DNA of 64,000 nt, from positions 14,923,501 through 14,987,500 of the forward strand of contig NC_091099.1 of assembly GCF_024713975.1 (NCBI RefSeq), read 5' to 3'. This stretch comes from Paralichthys olivaceus (taxonomy: Eukaryota; Chordata; Actinopteri; Pleuronectiformes; Paralichthyidae). The position numbers were made by a program, and so were the translations under genes. Under the pieces are notes generated by a model. It was given only the letters and a program-made list of their open reading frames with translations. It did not search any database and was not told the DNA's origin. Positions 41,085 to 58,000 of this stretch are shown one piece after another; within the stretch, counting starts at the first letter, position 1, and every line of letters begins with the position of its first letter.

Positions 41085-41884
41085 ACAATGACAACTGGAA
41101 GTTTCATACGTAATATATTATAAATAATGACATGTAGTATAAATTCACGGTTTATTTCCGATGTTGCCCACAAGTCATATAGTTTGTTATTATTTCAATT
41201 TGCTATTTTTTCTGATATTGGTATTTGTAAGCTTATCATGTGATCAGGTCTTAAATTAAACTAGAGTAAAAGTTTACTTAGTCACTACAACTGGTACTCA
41301 CCAGTACTAAATACATGCACATGTTTCATTATATGTGCTCCTTAAGAAACTTCAAATACATTTATCATCATCACCATTTATTATTATTATTATTGTTATC
41401 ATATTAGAAGTAGTATAGTAGTAGTGTTTACAATGGTTACACACTTATAATGCTTTTAAGAAAAGTATGAATATCTTGCTTCTATAATTATTAATGTAAT
41501 CAGTGATCTTTTCTTCTGATAACCTTTCATTGGTTCCTCAGTCTCCATTAGTGTAATAAAGTCATAAATAAATCACCCCAAGTAAAAGCTGCCCTGACGT
41601 CAGTTTGTAGTCCTACCTAAACAACAAACATGGCGCCCAATGAGATGTGTCGGTAGATAAGCACTGCCACCTAGAGGCCACGGGCTGTAAGACAAGAGTT
41701 ACAAAACATTTGCAGCCATTAACATCCTCACGTGTAGCGCTGCGTTATGCAAACACTGAAGTTCCTGCTTCTCCACCGCAGCACTGACCACTGAACATCA
41801 CAGGTACATTAATAATCGAATAATCGAAAAGCTCTGTGTGTGTGTAGCGCAGTACAACCAGGGTCTTGTTTTCTAGGAGGGGAA
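40805..41884. promoter_or_regulatory. Head-to-head kif23 / ddb2 intergenic control region
   Basis: The two start codons face away from each other about 1.08 kb apart. On the kif23 side there is an inverted CCAAT box (40913-40917) and a TTTGAA element on the minus strand (40892-40897), the NF-Y plus CHR layout typical of G2/M genes controlled by DREAM/MuvB. On the ddb2 side a GGCGCCC motif occurs near 41634. A possible 5' non-coding ddb2 exon ends at 41803 (CAG then GTACAT) with a 73-bp intron ending TTTTCTAG at about 41876. A (CAA)n run lies between the two halves. Confidence 0.5.
41047..41094. repeat. (CAA)n microsatellite
   Basis: About 15 CAA units between kif23 and ddb2. The run is clean except at its edges. 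Confidence 0.95.
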
Positions 41885-47050
<5,166 letters not shown>

Positions 47051-47189
47051 ACTTTCAAATATTCGGGACTTTAAAAGAAACTCACATTTACATTCCTTTG
47101 TTTGTTGTTGTCTCTGCAGGGACTGTTGGGATGTTTCAGGTTTTCTCTTACTTTTGTGTGTTTTCAAAGATGTTTTTCTAATGTTCAGC

Positions 47190-47195
47190 AATAAA
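47190..47195 (+). terminator. ddb2 polyadenylation signal
   Basis: AATAAA lies about 140 bp after the ddb2 stop codon and is followed by GT/T-rich sequence. Further AATAAA-type hexamers near 47250-47262 could be alternatives. Confidence 0.75.
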
Positions 47196-47292
47196 AATGT
47201 TCAGGTTTCTGTAATAGTTCAGTATTTTGTTTATACACACTGATACAATGAATAAATACACAATAAAATACAGGACAATTAAAGGCAGGCGG

Positions 47293-47314
47293 TTTATTAC
47301 ATGCTCCTTTATTT
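47293..47314 (-). terminator. Candidate fam180b polyadenylation signals
   Basis: Two AATAAA hexamers on the minus strand (complements of TTTATT at 47293-47298 and 47309-47314) lie just beyond the stop codon. The 3' ends of this gene and ddb2 are therefore about 100 bp apart or overlap. Confidence 0.55.
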
Positions 47315-47337
47315 CATGTTGACTGGCAGTCGGTGTA

Positions 47338-48121
47338 TTAAGAATAACTGAAGAGATAATTTCCTCGTAGTTCGTGGACCGTAACATTCGCCAGCTGGAG
47401 CAGCACCCTGCCCCAGGCCGCCTGTTCCTCTCTTCTCTCCTGCTGCCAGGCCTGGTGGGCAGAGTAGACCATGCTCAGGATCAGAATATCAAACTTCGTC
47501 TGAGTCATTGGCCTCGTCCTCCGCTCCTCCAGCCCATTCACCATCTGCACCATGGAGTCACGCTTTCTGGGAATGTTATCATTGATCTTAGACAGGAACA
47601 CCCGCCCCGACCTCATCGATGCCATCTCCTTATCAAGCAGGATGATGTTTTTATCCTGGTCGACCTCTACCCCGCCCAGCAGGAACTGCTCATAGGAGAA
47701 TAAAAGAAGCATCCGACACTAAGTCGAGTAAAATATGTTGAGATATATTTAATTTAACTGCAGGAAGATGTTTTTTATACAAAGTACCTCAAACATCAGG
47801 TTTGCATCAGACACTGCTGAGTCAGTCATTTTAGAAGTTGGACTTGTGCCTGCAGCCACATCTTAAGTAGAAAAATACTGAAGTTTAACAGCAACCTAAA
47901 TGAAACTGAAGTTACTGAAGATTACCTATCAGTGCAAATCACATGTTTTTTAGCTGTAAAGCATAATGCGCAATATTTGCAGCTTGATTAGAAAACACAA
48001 CAGTTTTACTTTCTATCCACAGCTCTGTGGATAGAAGTCTTCTGTTCCACTCACCTCGCAGCACTTGTTCTGACCAAAGCCACAAAAAGACCTGGAGGCA
48101 GACTTTAAGTTGTAGTTTCAT
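47338..48121 (-). CDS. fam180b: FAM180-family secreted protein (probably FAM180B)
   Basis: Exons: 48121-48055, 47861-47788, 47685-47338; 489 nt, 162 aa (human FAM180A is about 173 aa). The first about 22 residues form a signal peptide (MKLQLKVCLQVFLWLWSEQ), so the product is probably secreted. The body reads DANLMFEFLLGGVEVD, then LLDKEMASMR, then TKFDILILSMVYSAHQAW, matching the FAM180 pattern of an EFLL-type helix, a KDEELASLR-like block and an F-x-x-x-(V/I)LTLAYTAY-like helix. Function is unknown in the family. The neighbourhood (next to kbtbd4, as FAM180B in human 11p11.2) favours the B paralogue. The exon 3 acceptor is a NAGNAG site (GAGCAG), which could add one glutamine. Family membership is likely; the paralogue is inferred from position. 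Confidence 0.7.
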
Positions 48122-48399
48122 CGTGTTTACTCGTCTTGATTATTAGCGAAAGATAGTCCACCACATCCCTCTCACCTCTGCTCTCCCTCAACCACCTCAG
48201 TGAATCCAAGCAGAGGAACCTCACTAAATACCGAGCATTTTTCCTTTTTGGAAAAAGGGAGCAAAAGCCAGTTGGCTTGTGATGCAGAGCAGACGGCATT
48301 CATTTTTTCAATAGGCCTCCTCCTGGTATCCACCCATTTTAGTTAGCAGGACAAGAAGTTCACAGAGCAAACTGACATATTCACCCTTTGCTGTTGGGG

Positions 48400-48562
48400 G
48401 CAGCTGTGGCTCAGGGGTTAGAGCGGTCATTCTCTAACCAGACGGTCGTGGTTCGATCAACCCCAAATTACCCCTTCTCATAGAGAAAGTGCTGTACTGT
48501 TAAGTGCTTTGAGTGAACAATCAGGACTAGTAAAGCTATATAAATACAGACCATTTACCATT
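48400..48562 (+). mobile_element. tRNA-derived SINE
   Basis: Shows a pol III A box (TGGCTCAGGGGTTAGAGC) and B box (GGTTCGATC), then a non-tRNA body with GTGCTTTGAGTG and a 3' end TATATAAATACAGACCATTT. This is the standard teleost SINE layout. The tRNA-like part does not fold into a proper acceptor stem, so it is not a working tRNA gene. Confidence 0.85.
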
Positions 48563-48677
48563 TGTTTAAAAGTCAGTTAATATCAGTTAAAGCTGTACTT
48601 GAAGGAGAGATTTCCCTGTGTATTTATAAGTGAGGGTCTTTCTCATTCACCACAAATAAGTCAAAGAAAGAAAGACT

Positions 48678-49044
48678 TAAAGGTCCAGTGTGTAAGATTT
48701 AGGTGAAAGGGATCTATTGGCAGAAATCAAATGCAGAATAATCATCATGATGTTTTCACTGATTCGTTTCATCTAAATTGTATGAATTGTAATTTTCTAA
48801 AAGGCCCTTTATATTTAAATACTTTATATTTACTTTGAGGGGGTCCTCTCTACGGAGGCCACCATGTTTTTTTACATTAGGTCAGACTGGGCAAACTAAA
48901 CACCTTTCAGGTTTTTGTGACAACTGAAGGCTACCACAGGTTATTTTTCATGTTTGGAAGGGGAGGGTAAGGTGAGGGGCGTTCAGCTGCAACATGCAAT
49001 TTCAACACTAGATATACACAAAATCCTACACACTGTACCTTTAA
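48678..49044. mobile_element. MITE with TTAAAGGT...ACCTTTAA ends
   Basis: The left end TTAAAGGTCCAGTGTGTAAG matches the complement of the right end (CTACACACTGTACCTTTAA) with few mismatches. Both outer ends are TTAA, which may be the target duplication. About 365 bp, non-coding, and a type frequent in fish genomes. Confidence 0.85.
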
Positions 49045-49689
49045 GTAAGCAAGTATTTCTGGTTCCATCATTTTATGCAGGGGTTAGTATTTAAAATGAG
49101 TAAATGTTAATAAATCCTTATTACTTCCAACCAAATCCCTCATTAACATTTACAGACACCTCATTCAGAAGTTGATGTCAGCTCTGGACTGAAAGACACC
49201 TGCACTAATTCACACTTAAAATATGTTTTACAATCTTTCTAAGTTTTTCACTAAATTCACGGTTGTCATTGTCAAAATTCAACATTTTATATCACAAGAA
49301 CTACTTCTTGGGATACACCTTCACTTAACACATGAGATTTATTGCTGCTAATCAAGCTGTAAAAGTCTGAGAGGATGAGCTCTGAGCTTTCATGTCATTT
49401 CTGACCAGAGCAGTGACAAACTATCTCCCTGCAGATAGTGTGAAATGTATTATCGAAGGAACCTTGTTACTTTACCTGGAAACATCCACGACTGAACAGA
49501 GGTTTTCTACATATATGATATTGCACAGTGGTATTTGAAAAACAGTACTTTTACAATTTCTTCCGAGTTAATAAAGTCACCGGTGTATTTATCTATCTAT
49601 TGATATCCGTGAGCAAAGTAACATGCCACCTGTAGTAACACAGCTCCGCCACACTGGGGCAGTAGCAGCAGACGATGCCGGTGAGTGGA

Positions 49690-49757
49690 GTGTATTGACT
49701 TCCGGTGCAGAGTGCAGCCTGAGGTCCTGGATGATAAAGTAGTGAAGATAACAGAAG
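49690..49757 (+). promoter_or_regulatory. Probable kbtbd4 promoter and non-coding first exon
   Basis: ACTTCCGG (49698-49705) is an ETS-type core typical of housekeeping promoters. The following short segment ends at a good donor (ACAGAAG then GTAACT, exon end 49757). An acceptor (CGAGCAG, ending 50481) lies six bases before the kbtbd4 ATG, so a 5' UTR intron of about 720 bp is likely. Confidence 0.5.
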
Positions 49758-50486
49758 GTAACTCGTCTTGTTTTTATTTCTCGGTGAAGCTTCACGTCTC
49801 TCGTTGCTCCTGCGCATTAGTGTTGAAATCTCTACTTCCACAATATGACGAATGAACTTTCACGCGAGAAGGAGCTCTAGCCAGTTAGCTGCCTCCGATG
49901 CTAACGCTAGCTGGCTAATCATAACAATCAGTGAATGCTGAAACAGTAAACCCTGCACTTGTGAACGATGAAGTCACTATTATTTAAATTATATCGCGTG
50001 CTATTAATTGAACTTTGTGGTGATTTTAAAGGTTGTAATGTCTGTTTCTTATTATTCTTATTATTGCTGCATGTAGTTTTACTGATGGATAATATTTGGT
50101 CTCTCCCAGTTGAATACAATGGAGAAATGATTTATAACTAAATATAATTTAGCAGCACTGGAGCTGCACCATTAAATCAACACCAAAGCTAGAGAGATAA
50201 TTCAACCACGCCTACATTCATTTAGGAGTATTCCCTCGTCATATCACATGATAAGCAAACAGGAAGTTGTTGAAACTGTTATTGTAATAGTTTGCCAATT
50301 AAAGATTTCTACCAAGCTCATTTTGTCCTTGTTAAATGTCTTCTTCATCCCTGTGTATGTCATGGTCCCAAAGTCGAATAAAACTGATTATAACCTCAGT
50401 GACCAGGGGTTTGAGTTCTGCTTCTCTTTCTGATAGACTCAAGACTTAACATGCTGTCTGTTGTTTTTCTCGGCCGAGCAGCAAAG

Positions 50487-52680
50487 ATGGAGTCCAGCGA
50501 GGAGGGGGGCCTCAGTGTCGGCGGCTCAGTGGGAGAGGAGAACTACTTCTTGGGATACACCTTCACCGACCGCTCCCACTCCAGCCGGGTGGTGAAGAGC
50601 ATCATGGACCTGTGCCTAGAGGACGGCCTGTTCGCTGATGTCACCATCACCGTGGACAGCAAAGAGTTTCACCTGCACCGACTTGTGCTCTCAGCGCAGA
50701 GCAGCTTCTTCCGCTCCATGTTCACCTCAAACTTAAAGGAGTCACACAACCGCGCAATTGAGCTGAAAGATGTGAGCGCCACTGTCTTTCAGCTGCTGAT
50801 TGACTACATCTACCATGGCACAATTAAGCTGAGGGTGGAGGAGCTGCAGGACACTTATGAGATGGCAGACATGTACCAGCTGACTGCTCTGTTTGAGGAA
50901 TGCTCCCGTTTCCTCTCGCGGACAGTGGAGGTTAAGAGCTGCCTGCAGGTGAGTCACTGTCACTTTCACACATCTAACAATGTTTTAAGATTTAGCAATG
51001 ATTATGTCAGATCAGATTTGTCATTACCGTTTGTTTTTTCTGTGCAGGTGATGTGGCTTGCAGACAGACACAGTGACCAGGAGTTGTACACTGCTGCCAA
51101 GCAGTGTGCTAAAATCCACTTGGCCCAACTGCATCAGACTGAAGAATTTCTAAATCTGCCTCTTTGTCTGCTCCTGGATATAATCAAAGGTATTACTGCC
51201 ACTCTGTTTGTTATGTGTGTGTTTACTACACAAACAGACAAACTTAACATTACTGTTATCTATTTTCCTATTCATTCCCCTTTTAATCAGTTTTTATCGT
51301 GTTTGAATTTTTTTTTAAACCATTTCACAAAACCTTTGATTTCAATGTATTTTGTATAGTGTAAATTAAGAAGTAAAAGGATTGAAATCAGTTTCAGATT
51401 GTTAATTTACCATGCCAACAATATGTCCATTCTGTCTATCTCTGCTTTTATTCATGGTAATGCATATCATCATATTATGGATCAGTTTGAAAAGTCTTGA
51501 CTCTGTTATCGTGTAGTGGAAACAGCAAACAATTGTTGATTTAAATCGAGGAGCTCCATGAATAAGATTCAAAACGTCTTGTGTTTGTGATCAGATGGTG
51601 TTCCGAGCTCCCAGAATCCAACATTGGCAATCGAGTCGTGGATAAACCACAACAAGGTGGAGAGAGAAGAGTTTTCTTGCATCCTCCAAGAAAATCTCAA
51701 GGTGACATCTTATTTTCAAGAGAAAAATGTTTTGTTTCTTTTAAAGAAGACGCCTAAATGTCCAATAAAATAATTTGTATCTGTGATAAATGATATCTCC
51801 TCATCTTCTTCGTCCACAGGAAATTGGTGAGAAGGTCCATATCTACCTGATCGGTAAAGAGGAGACGAGGACTCACTCCCTGGCTGTGTCACTTCACTGT
51901 GACGAGGACGATGCGATCAGCGTGAGTGGCCAGAACAGTTTATGCCATCAGATCACTGCAGCCTGTAAACACGGAGGTGACCTGTACGTGGTGGGGGGGT
52001 CTATACCTCGCCGCATGTGGAAGTGCAACATGCATACCATGGACTGGGAGCGCTGCGCCCCACTGCCCAGAGACCGCCTCCACCACACTATGGTTTCTGT
52101 CTCTACAGAGGATGCTATCTACTCACTCGGAGGTAAGACATTGCAGGACACACTCTCTAATGCCGTCATCTACTACACGGTGAAGGACAACATGTGGACA
52201 GAGACCAGCCAGCTGGACACTGCAGTATCAGGGGCGGCTGCAGTCAACTTGGGAGGAACCATCTACCTGCTTGGAGGTGAAGAGAATGATATGGACTTTT
52301 TTACAAAGCCATCCCGTCTCATTCAGTGCTTTGACACCTCCGCCCAGAAGTGTCAGATCAAACCTTACATGCTGCCATTCGCCGGCTGCATGCATGCTGC
52401 TGTTCACATGGATGTGATCTTTATCGTAGCAGAAGGAGACTCCCTGGTGTGTTACAACCCTCTGCTGGAGAGCTTCACCCGCCTGCGCTTCCCTGAGGTG
52501 TGGAGCTGCGTCCCCTCTCTGTGGAAGGTGGCCAGCTGCAATGGCTGCATATATGTCTTTAGGGACAAATGTAAGAAAGGTGACGCAAACACACTAAAGT
52601 TTAACCCGGCTACGTCTGTCGTCTCTGTTATCAGAGGGATAAAAATCCTGCTCACAAACTGGCAGTTTGTCTTGGCCTAA
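50487..52680 (+). CDS. kbtbd4: Kelch repeat and BTB domain-containing protein 4
   Basis: Substrate adaptor for a CUL3 ubiquitin ligase; in human it targets the CoREST complex in a signal-dependent way. Exons: 50487-50948, 51048-51189, 51595-51701, 51820-52680; 1572 nt, 523 aa, close to the human length. Order of parts: MESSEEGG start, BTB domain (about 35-145, with FADVTI, FHLHRLVLSAQS and FRSMF), BACK region (about 150-240), and Kelch repeats with paired-glycine strands (DLYVVGGSI, AIYSLGGK, TIYLLGGEE). The IPRRMW loop at about 299-304 is intact; in human, insertions there occur in medulloblastoma. An ATG 36 bases upstream is in frame, but the acceptor at 50481 and the MES start favour 50487. 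The last exon carries all Kelch repeats. Confidence 0.97.
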
Positions 52681-53700
52681 CCTGTCCTCTGTATGCTCAC
52701 ACTGTGGTCATCACATTGACCACAGAGAATCAGGAAAGACTAATGGATGACTCTCCATGACTTCACCGTTCAGACATCCTGTGTGAAGACCTGAACTAAA
52801 TGTATTTACTCAGCTGGTTTCTGTGTCACTCATTCCATTCAGCCGACCAGTAAAAACAGTACAGTGGTGTGTGTCGCTGACAGCGTACAGTGTGTCTCAT
52901 CGTGGATCATTTAGCTGAGAAGATTGTGGCAGTACCGTAACCAGTGATGAAGTCATCAACATTGTTTCTTGCTCACTGCTTAATAATGACACGCATGAAC
53001 AACTTCAGTGTAAAAAACACTGAGCATCAAACATCCTTCAATGTATTTGTGGTCATGTGTATCTTGATGATGTTGGCTGAATATCCTCACATATTTGAAG
53101 TCTGTGCATAATCATGCTAAAGAAGGATTTTCTAATTTTTCAAACGATGCCAGTTTCTTGTTTTAAGATTTTTTTTTAATTTTTATGTAAGATGTAAATG
53201 TCAAGTGAAGCTGTTAATGTCAATCACAAATATATCGCTGTAGCTACACATTAATACTGTTTGTTTGTTTATGACCCATAAGCCTATAGGCATTAACCAT
53301 CTCTTACTACTAATACTATGTTTATTGCCCGAGGTTTAGCATCTTTCATTGTTGCAATTGTACAGTAATGCATTTAGAAATGGTTCACTTGGTCGCTGTG
53401 TGGCTCGTGAAAGAAACAAAGGCATAACCTCCAGCTGTATTTATCTCAGGATTACTAATGAAACTTGTGAATGGAGGGGTGGTAAAAAGGTGCCTGTTTG
53501 TGTCCTTGGGGCGTGGAGGGGGGCTGTGATGGGATTGGGTGGGGGGTCTGTTTGAAGGAGAGAAAGCTACTACAGACAGTCCAGAACTCTGATCCCATTG
53601 ATGTGTTTCAGGAGGCTGTGGAGACTGAAACCCAAACCCAGTGACATGTCAGACTTGGTGAACTATTCTAAGCATCAGTTGCTGACGCCGAGATGAGGGG
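52681..53700 (+). other. kbtbd4 3' UTR and spacer before rapsn
   Basis: AT-rich sequence after the kbtbd4 stop, consistent with a 3' UTR, although I did not find a clear AATAAA. A purine- and G-rich stretch follows from 53470 to 53560. No coding exon is seen. Confidence 0.4.
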
Positions 53701-53718
53701 TGGGGGTTTCTGGGGGCA

Positions 53719-53850
53719 CATATGCGCCTCCATAAGAAATCCCAATTGGAGTTGACGATCGCTACCAGCACCATCTGACACACACAGCCTGAATGTTTGG
53801 AGAAAAAGCCGTGTATAGCCCTGGTATAAAAGCCCACAATCCCACACGTG
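53719..53850 (+). promoter_or_regulatory. Candidate rapsn core promoter: E-boxes plus TATA
   Basis: A TATAAAAG box (53825-53832) is preceded by three CAnnTG E-boxes: CATATG (53719), CAATTG (53743) and CATCTG (53772). A CACGTG (53845) overlaps the expected start area. Rapsyn is muscle-expressed, so myogenic bHLH control through E-boxes would fit. This site would give a leader of about 680 nt, or shorter if the possible intron 54224-54416 (GTGAGT to CTCTCGCAG) is removed. Confidence 0.4.
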
Positions 53851-54539
53851 TGAGTCTGGTCAGATCTGTTTGTGGATGAGTGTTTTTAATGCCTCAGAGG
53901 GTTGAGATGTGAAGTTATCATACATCGTTTGGTCAGTAAGTGAGGTTTAGAGTGAAGGCAGATCGCTAGGAGCTGTAGTGACCTTGGGACTGCTTACTGA
54001 GGGCAGGACAGAATTCCTGAAGGGACACATGGTCTAGAGTGACAAGGCCATCTGCTGTAGCGCCAGCAGTAGGAGGAAGGTGGAGGGGGTGCTGAGATTC
54101 CTTTCGCTGGGGTGTGGAGGGAGTAGATATTCTGGGATATCACTGCTAGCACTCCACTGGGAAACGTGTTTCTTTGGCGTTTTTCAAACGGAAATCCGAC
54201 GCAGAATTTTTGAACACTTGATGGTGAGTAGGGATCGCTGCATGGTTAAATGGGGAAGATATTTTTCTGGCACTCCCGCTCTTCACAAAGCGATTGGTGA
54301 TAATGATCTTGGGGTGTCGCCGTTTTACTTCAACGGATCCAGTTTCCTTTCCATCTCAGCACAGTCGGAGCTGAGAGAGCGGGATCCGGTAGGCCTCCTG
54401 GCACCGTCCTCTCGCAGGATCATCTTCAAGGAATCTTTGGAGTTGTACTGTGCATGGCAAGGATCTACTTTCTTGCTGCCTCACTGAAATTGCATGGCCT
54501 AAACGAATGAATATTTTTATGAGGCGCCTTGCACCAGAG

Positions 54540-54972
54540 ATGGGCCAGGACCAAACCAAGCAGCAGATAGAGAAGGGCCTGAAGCTGTATCAGTCCAACC
54601 AGACAGACAAAGCCCTGCATGTGTGGACAAAAGTGCTGGAGAAGACCTCAGATCCTGGAGGGAAGTTTCGGGTTCTGGGGTGCCTGATCACAGCTCACTC
54701 CGAGATGGGAAAATATACAGATATGCTCAAGGTAAGCCTCGGAAGAAGTCGTATAATACATACAACAACTTCATGCAATGTAATCAACCAAATAACATCT
54801 GATAAGTTTTACTGTCGCGTTTCTTAAAAGGTTTAATCTGGGAAAATGTGGATATAAGCAGTGTTTGAATCAAACGTTCATTAACATCCGTACTCTGAAA
54901 AACGGACCTCTGAAAAGTCATCACTCAGATTTTTAGCACTCCGATCATTTTTCAGGTTGTGCAAACAGCAGT

Positions 54973-55034
<62 letters not shown>

Positions 55035-58000
55035 TTTGAGTCAATGCCACTGCACATCTCAACAATTTTATATGTCATCATATCTGCCTGGGATTGCTAC
55101 AGCCAAATGCTGTTGTAGCAATATTTCTGCAGCGTCCATGTGATGATTGTCGGAGAGGAGGTCGAAGGTCACTTCTTTTCATTCCATTTGCAATGATCTA
55201 GTGAAGCATGGGTTAATTTGTGGCTTCCACACGACGCAGAGTAAATAAGTGCCCTGCAACCTGAGTATCAGTGTGGGGTGTCTTGTTGACATAACCATCC
55301 CACAGGACTTTATAAAGTATCGTCCTTATGTCTTTGACCTCATCAGACGATTTGAACAACAGATAATTGAATGAATTGAAGACTAAACTGACTATTGTGC
55401 TCCCTCCGCAGTATGCCCTCGATCAAATCGACACTGCCAGAGAAATGGAGGATCCAGACTACCTGACGGAGGGCTACCTGAATCTGGCACGCAGCAACGA
55501 GAAGCTGTGCGACTTCCAGAAAACCGTCTCCTACTGTAAGACCTGCTTAAACATGCAGGGCACCACTGTCAGTCTGCAGCTCAATGGACAGGTATGTCTG
55601 AGCATGGGCAACGCCTTCCTGGGCCTCAGTGTCTTCCAGAAAGCTTTGGAGAGCTACGAGAAGGCCCTGCGCTACGCCCACAACAATGACGACAAGATGC
55701 TGGAATGCAGAGTCTGCTGCAGTCTGGGAAACATCTACATCCATCTGAAGGTACTCTATATTCTGCTTTTACTGAAATGAGATTGTATTCTTCTACATGC
55801 AGCTGTAAATGTTATTTTGATAATCTTAATTTGTGCTCCGATGATAAACAGTCTTTGCCTTTGCTCCTGTATGAGACATTTTAGATCAGGAAGCTGAATA
55901 AAAGCTTGTGAATACTCAGATGGTTGCAGACGTCTGAGGTTTGTTATTCAGGTTGCACGTGTGACTTGATTGTGCAGTTGGTACTGATGTTGCCAGTGTA
56001 TTTGTAGAGTATGATAACACTGCAGAGCATCCGAGCAAACATCATCAATGGTTAGCTCATGTAGTGCTGGGCATTGTAAAACAAAGGCAGAGTGAGTGGG
56101 CTGGCTGCAGGAGAGGTGTGGGGGGGCTTATGTAGTACCCTTGACATCAGAGATTTGTAAGAGTAATCCCTCGACTTCCCGGGGAGGATCGGTTTCAATG
56201 GGATTGTGATGAAGTGGGTTTTGAAGAATGCACTCATGCATCACATTATTTAAAGAAACAAAAAACTAAATATGCCTGTTAGTGATACTTTAGCAAACAA
56301 CCACATTTTTTGTCAAAAGTTGACCCATCACAGGAGAAGAATTGCAAACCAAGCGTCCCGGGAGAACAATCTAAATGTGCTTATTGTGGGCCATAATTAG
56401 AAATCTAAGGTCTTACTTGTTCACATCTGCCAACAGGACTATGAGAAAGCCCTCTTCTTCCCCTGCAAAGCAGCTGAGCTCGTCAATGACTACGGCAAGG
56501 GTTGGAGCCTCAAGTATCGAGCCATGAGCCAGTACCACATGTCTGTCGCCTACAGGAAACTGGAGCGCCTGCCAGATGCCATGGAGTGCTGTGAGGTATT
56601 GTTTTATAACCGCCCAACACACGACTGCAGTCCTCGGAGACAAACTTACACAATGTGCGGAGAATGTCACCGTTTTGGTTTCCTTAACAAACTCGCCGGA
56701 GCCACAGATACTGTAGATGTTGTGCTGCCAACAGGTGCGAGCGCCAGTTGCTGTGTCGTACGAGGCCTCAGATCTCGACAGAAATATGCTCACAGAGGCG
56801 CTGGTTTAAAGTGTTAATGAAGAGGGTGGCTTAAGGCCCCACTCTGTTCTAATTCTGTATGCAGGGTGAAAAATAACTGGATGTCATTGCCTTGGAGCGT
56901 AGACTTATAGTAAGAAGACAAGAGGATACCTTTCAGCTTTATCACATTTGCCAACACATTCAGACAAACATCTTACATTATTACACATCTTGTCATCATA
57001 GAATGAAAGAGGGATGAGGTCTCTTCTCATTGTGGCTCATATAGAAATATGCTACTGAAAGTACAAAATAAAATGACTGAATGACGTGTAGCTGCGGTTT
57101 ATAACAGTCTTCAGCTTCAGTTACTTTTACATGTTATTCTTATGATTGGTAAAAATTTGGTTCTTAAAGTATAAACAAAAGCAATATGAAGAATTGTTTC
57201 GTTATAAATCAGACAGATTGAGAATTAAGATTCAGTATATTTTGATTATTTATACACAGCATACCACCACCAAAGTCCAACCATCTCCTTTTGAAACATT
57301 TAAATTCACTAGATCCAGATTTTTACTCTGAGAAATCAACAAACAAATCTCACAATGTTAAAAAAAGAGGAAACAATTCCTGGATCCCTGAGTTTTCATG
57401 GAAATCACTTAAGTAGTTTTTGTGTAATCCTGCTAACAAGCAAACAAATGCAGACTAAACTTAATTAAGCTCCTTGGTGCAGGTAATGAGAAATCTAATA
57501 CAAAACGTTTAGCAGGTGCACAGCAGTCTGTTTGTGTCACTGAGCTCCACTGTGATTTGTTTTAATCACCTATTGTCTCCTGCTCCTACAGGAATCTATG
57601 AAGATTGCTCTGCAGCACGGCGACCGTCCTCTGCAGGCTCTGTGCTTGGTAAACTTTGCAGACATACACCGCTGCAGGCAGGACTCTGATGTAAGGAGCC
57701 TCTCTTAGTGCAAAGTTCTTAAGGTCTTTCGTCCACGTGCATATGTATTTATTTGTTATTTATTTGCTTTTGTCCAGAAAGCATTCCCTCGCTACGAGTC
57801 TGCACTGGGTATCATGACAGAGATCGGAAACCGTCTCGGACAAGCACACGTTTATCTGGGCGTCGCAAAGTGTTGGCTTCTGCAGAAAGAATTTGACAAG
57901 GTACCTATAATTAAATAAAACTAAAAGCCTGGTTCCAGACTCCTGAAATCCCTCACAAATATCTATCAAAAACATAATGAAACAAATAAAAAAAAAATAC

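Larger units (their letters stand above)
48122..50486. other. fam180b-kbtbd4 divergent spacer
   Basis: Contains a SINE (48400-48562), a MITE (48678-49044), and the probable kbtbd4 promoter around 49690. I see no coding exon. The fam180b promoter should lie just right of 48121, but I see no TATA box or other clear element. Confidence 0.5.

Noticed and set aside
48400..48480. tRNA gene
   Set aside because: A and B boxes are present, but the cloverleaf arms do not pair and the downstream body is that of a SINE.
50451..50486. Upstream in-frame ATG for kbtbd4
   Set aside because: It lies before a likely splice acceptor at 50481, and the family start MES begins at 50487.
54080..54487. 135-codon frame as a separate gene
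   Set aside because: No family match; it lies between a TATA box and the rapsn start and is better read as leader, possibly with an intron.
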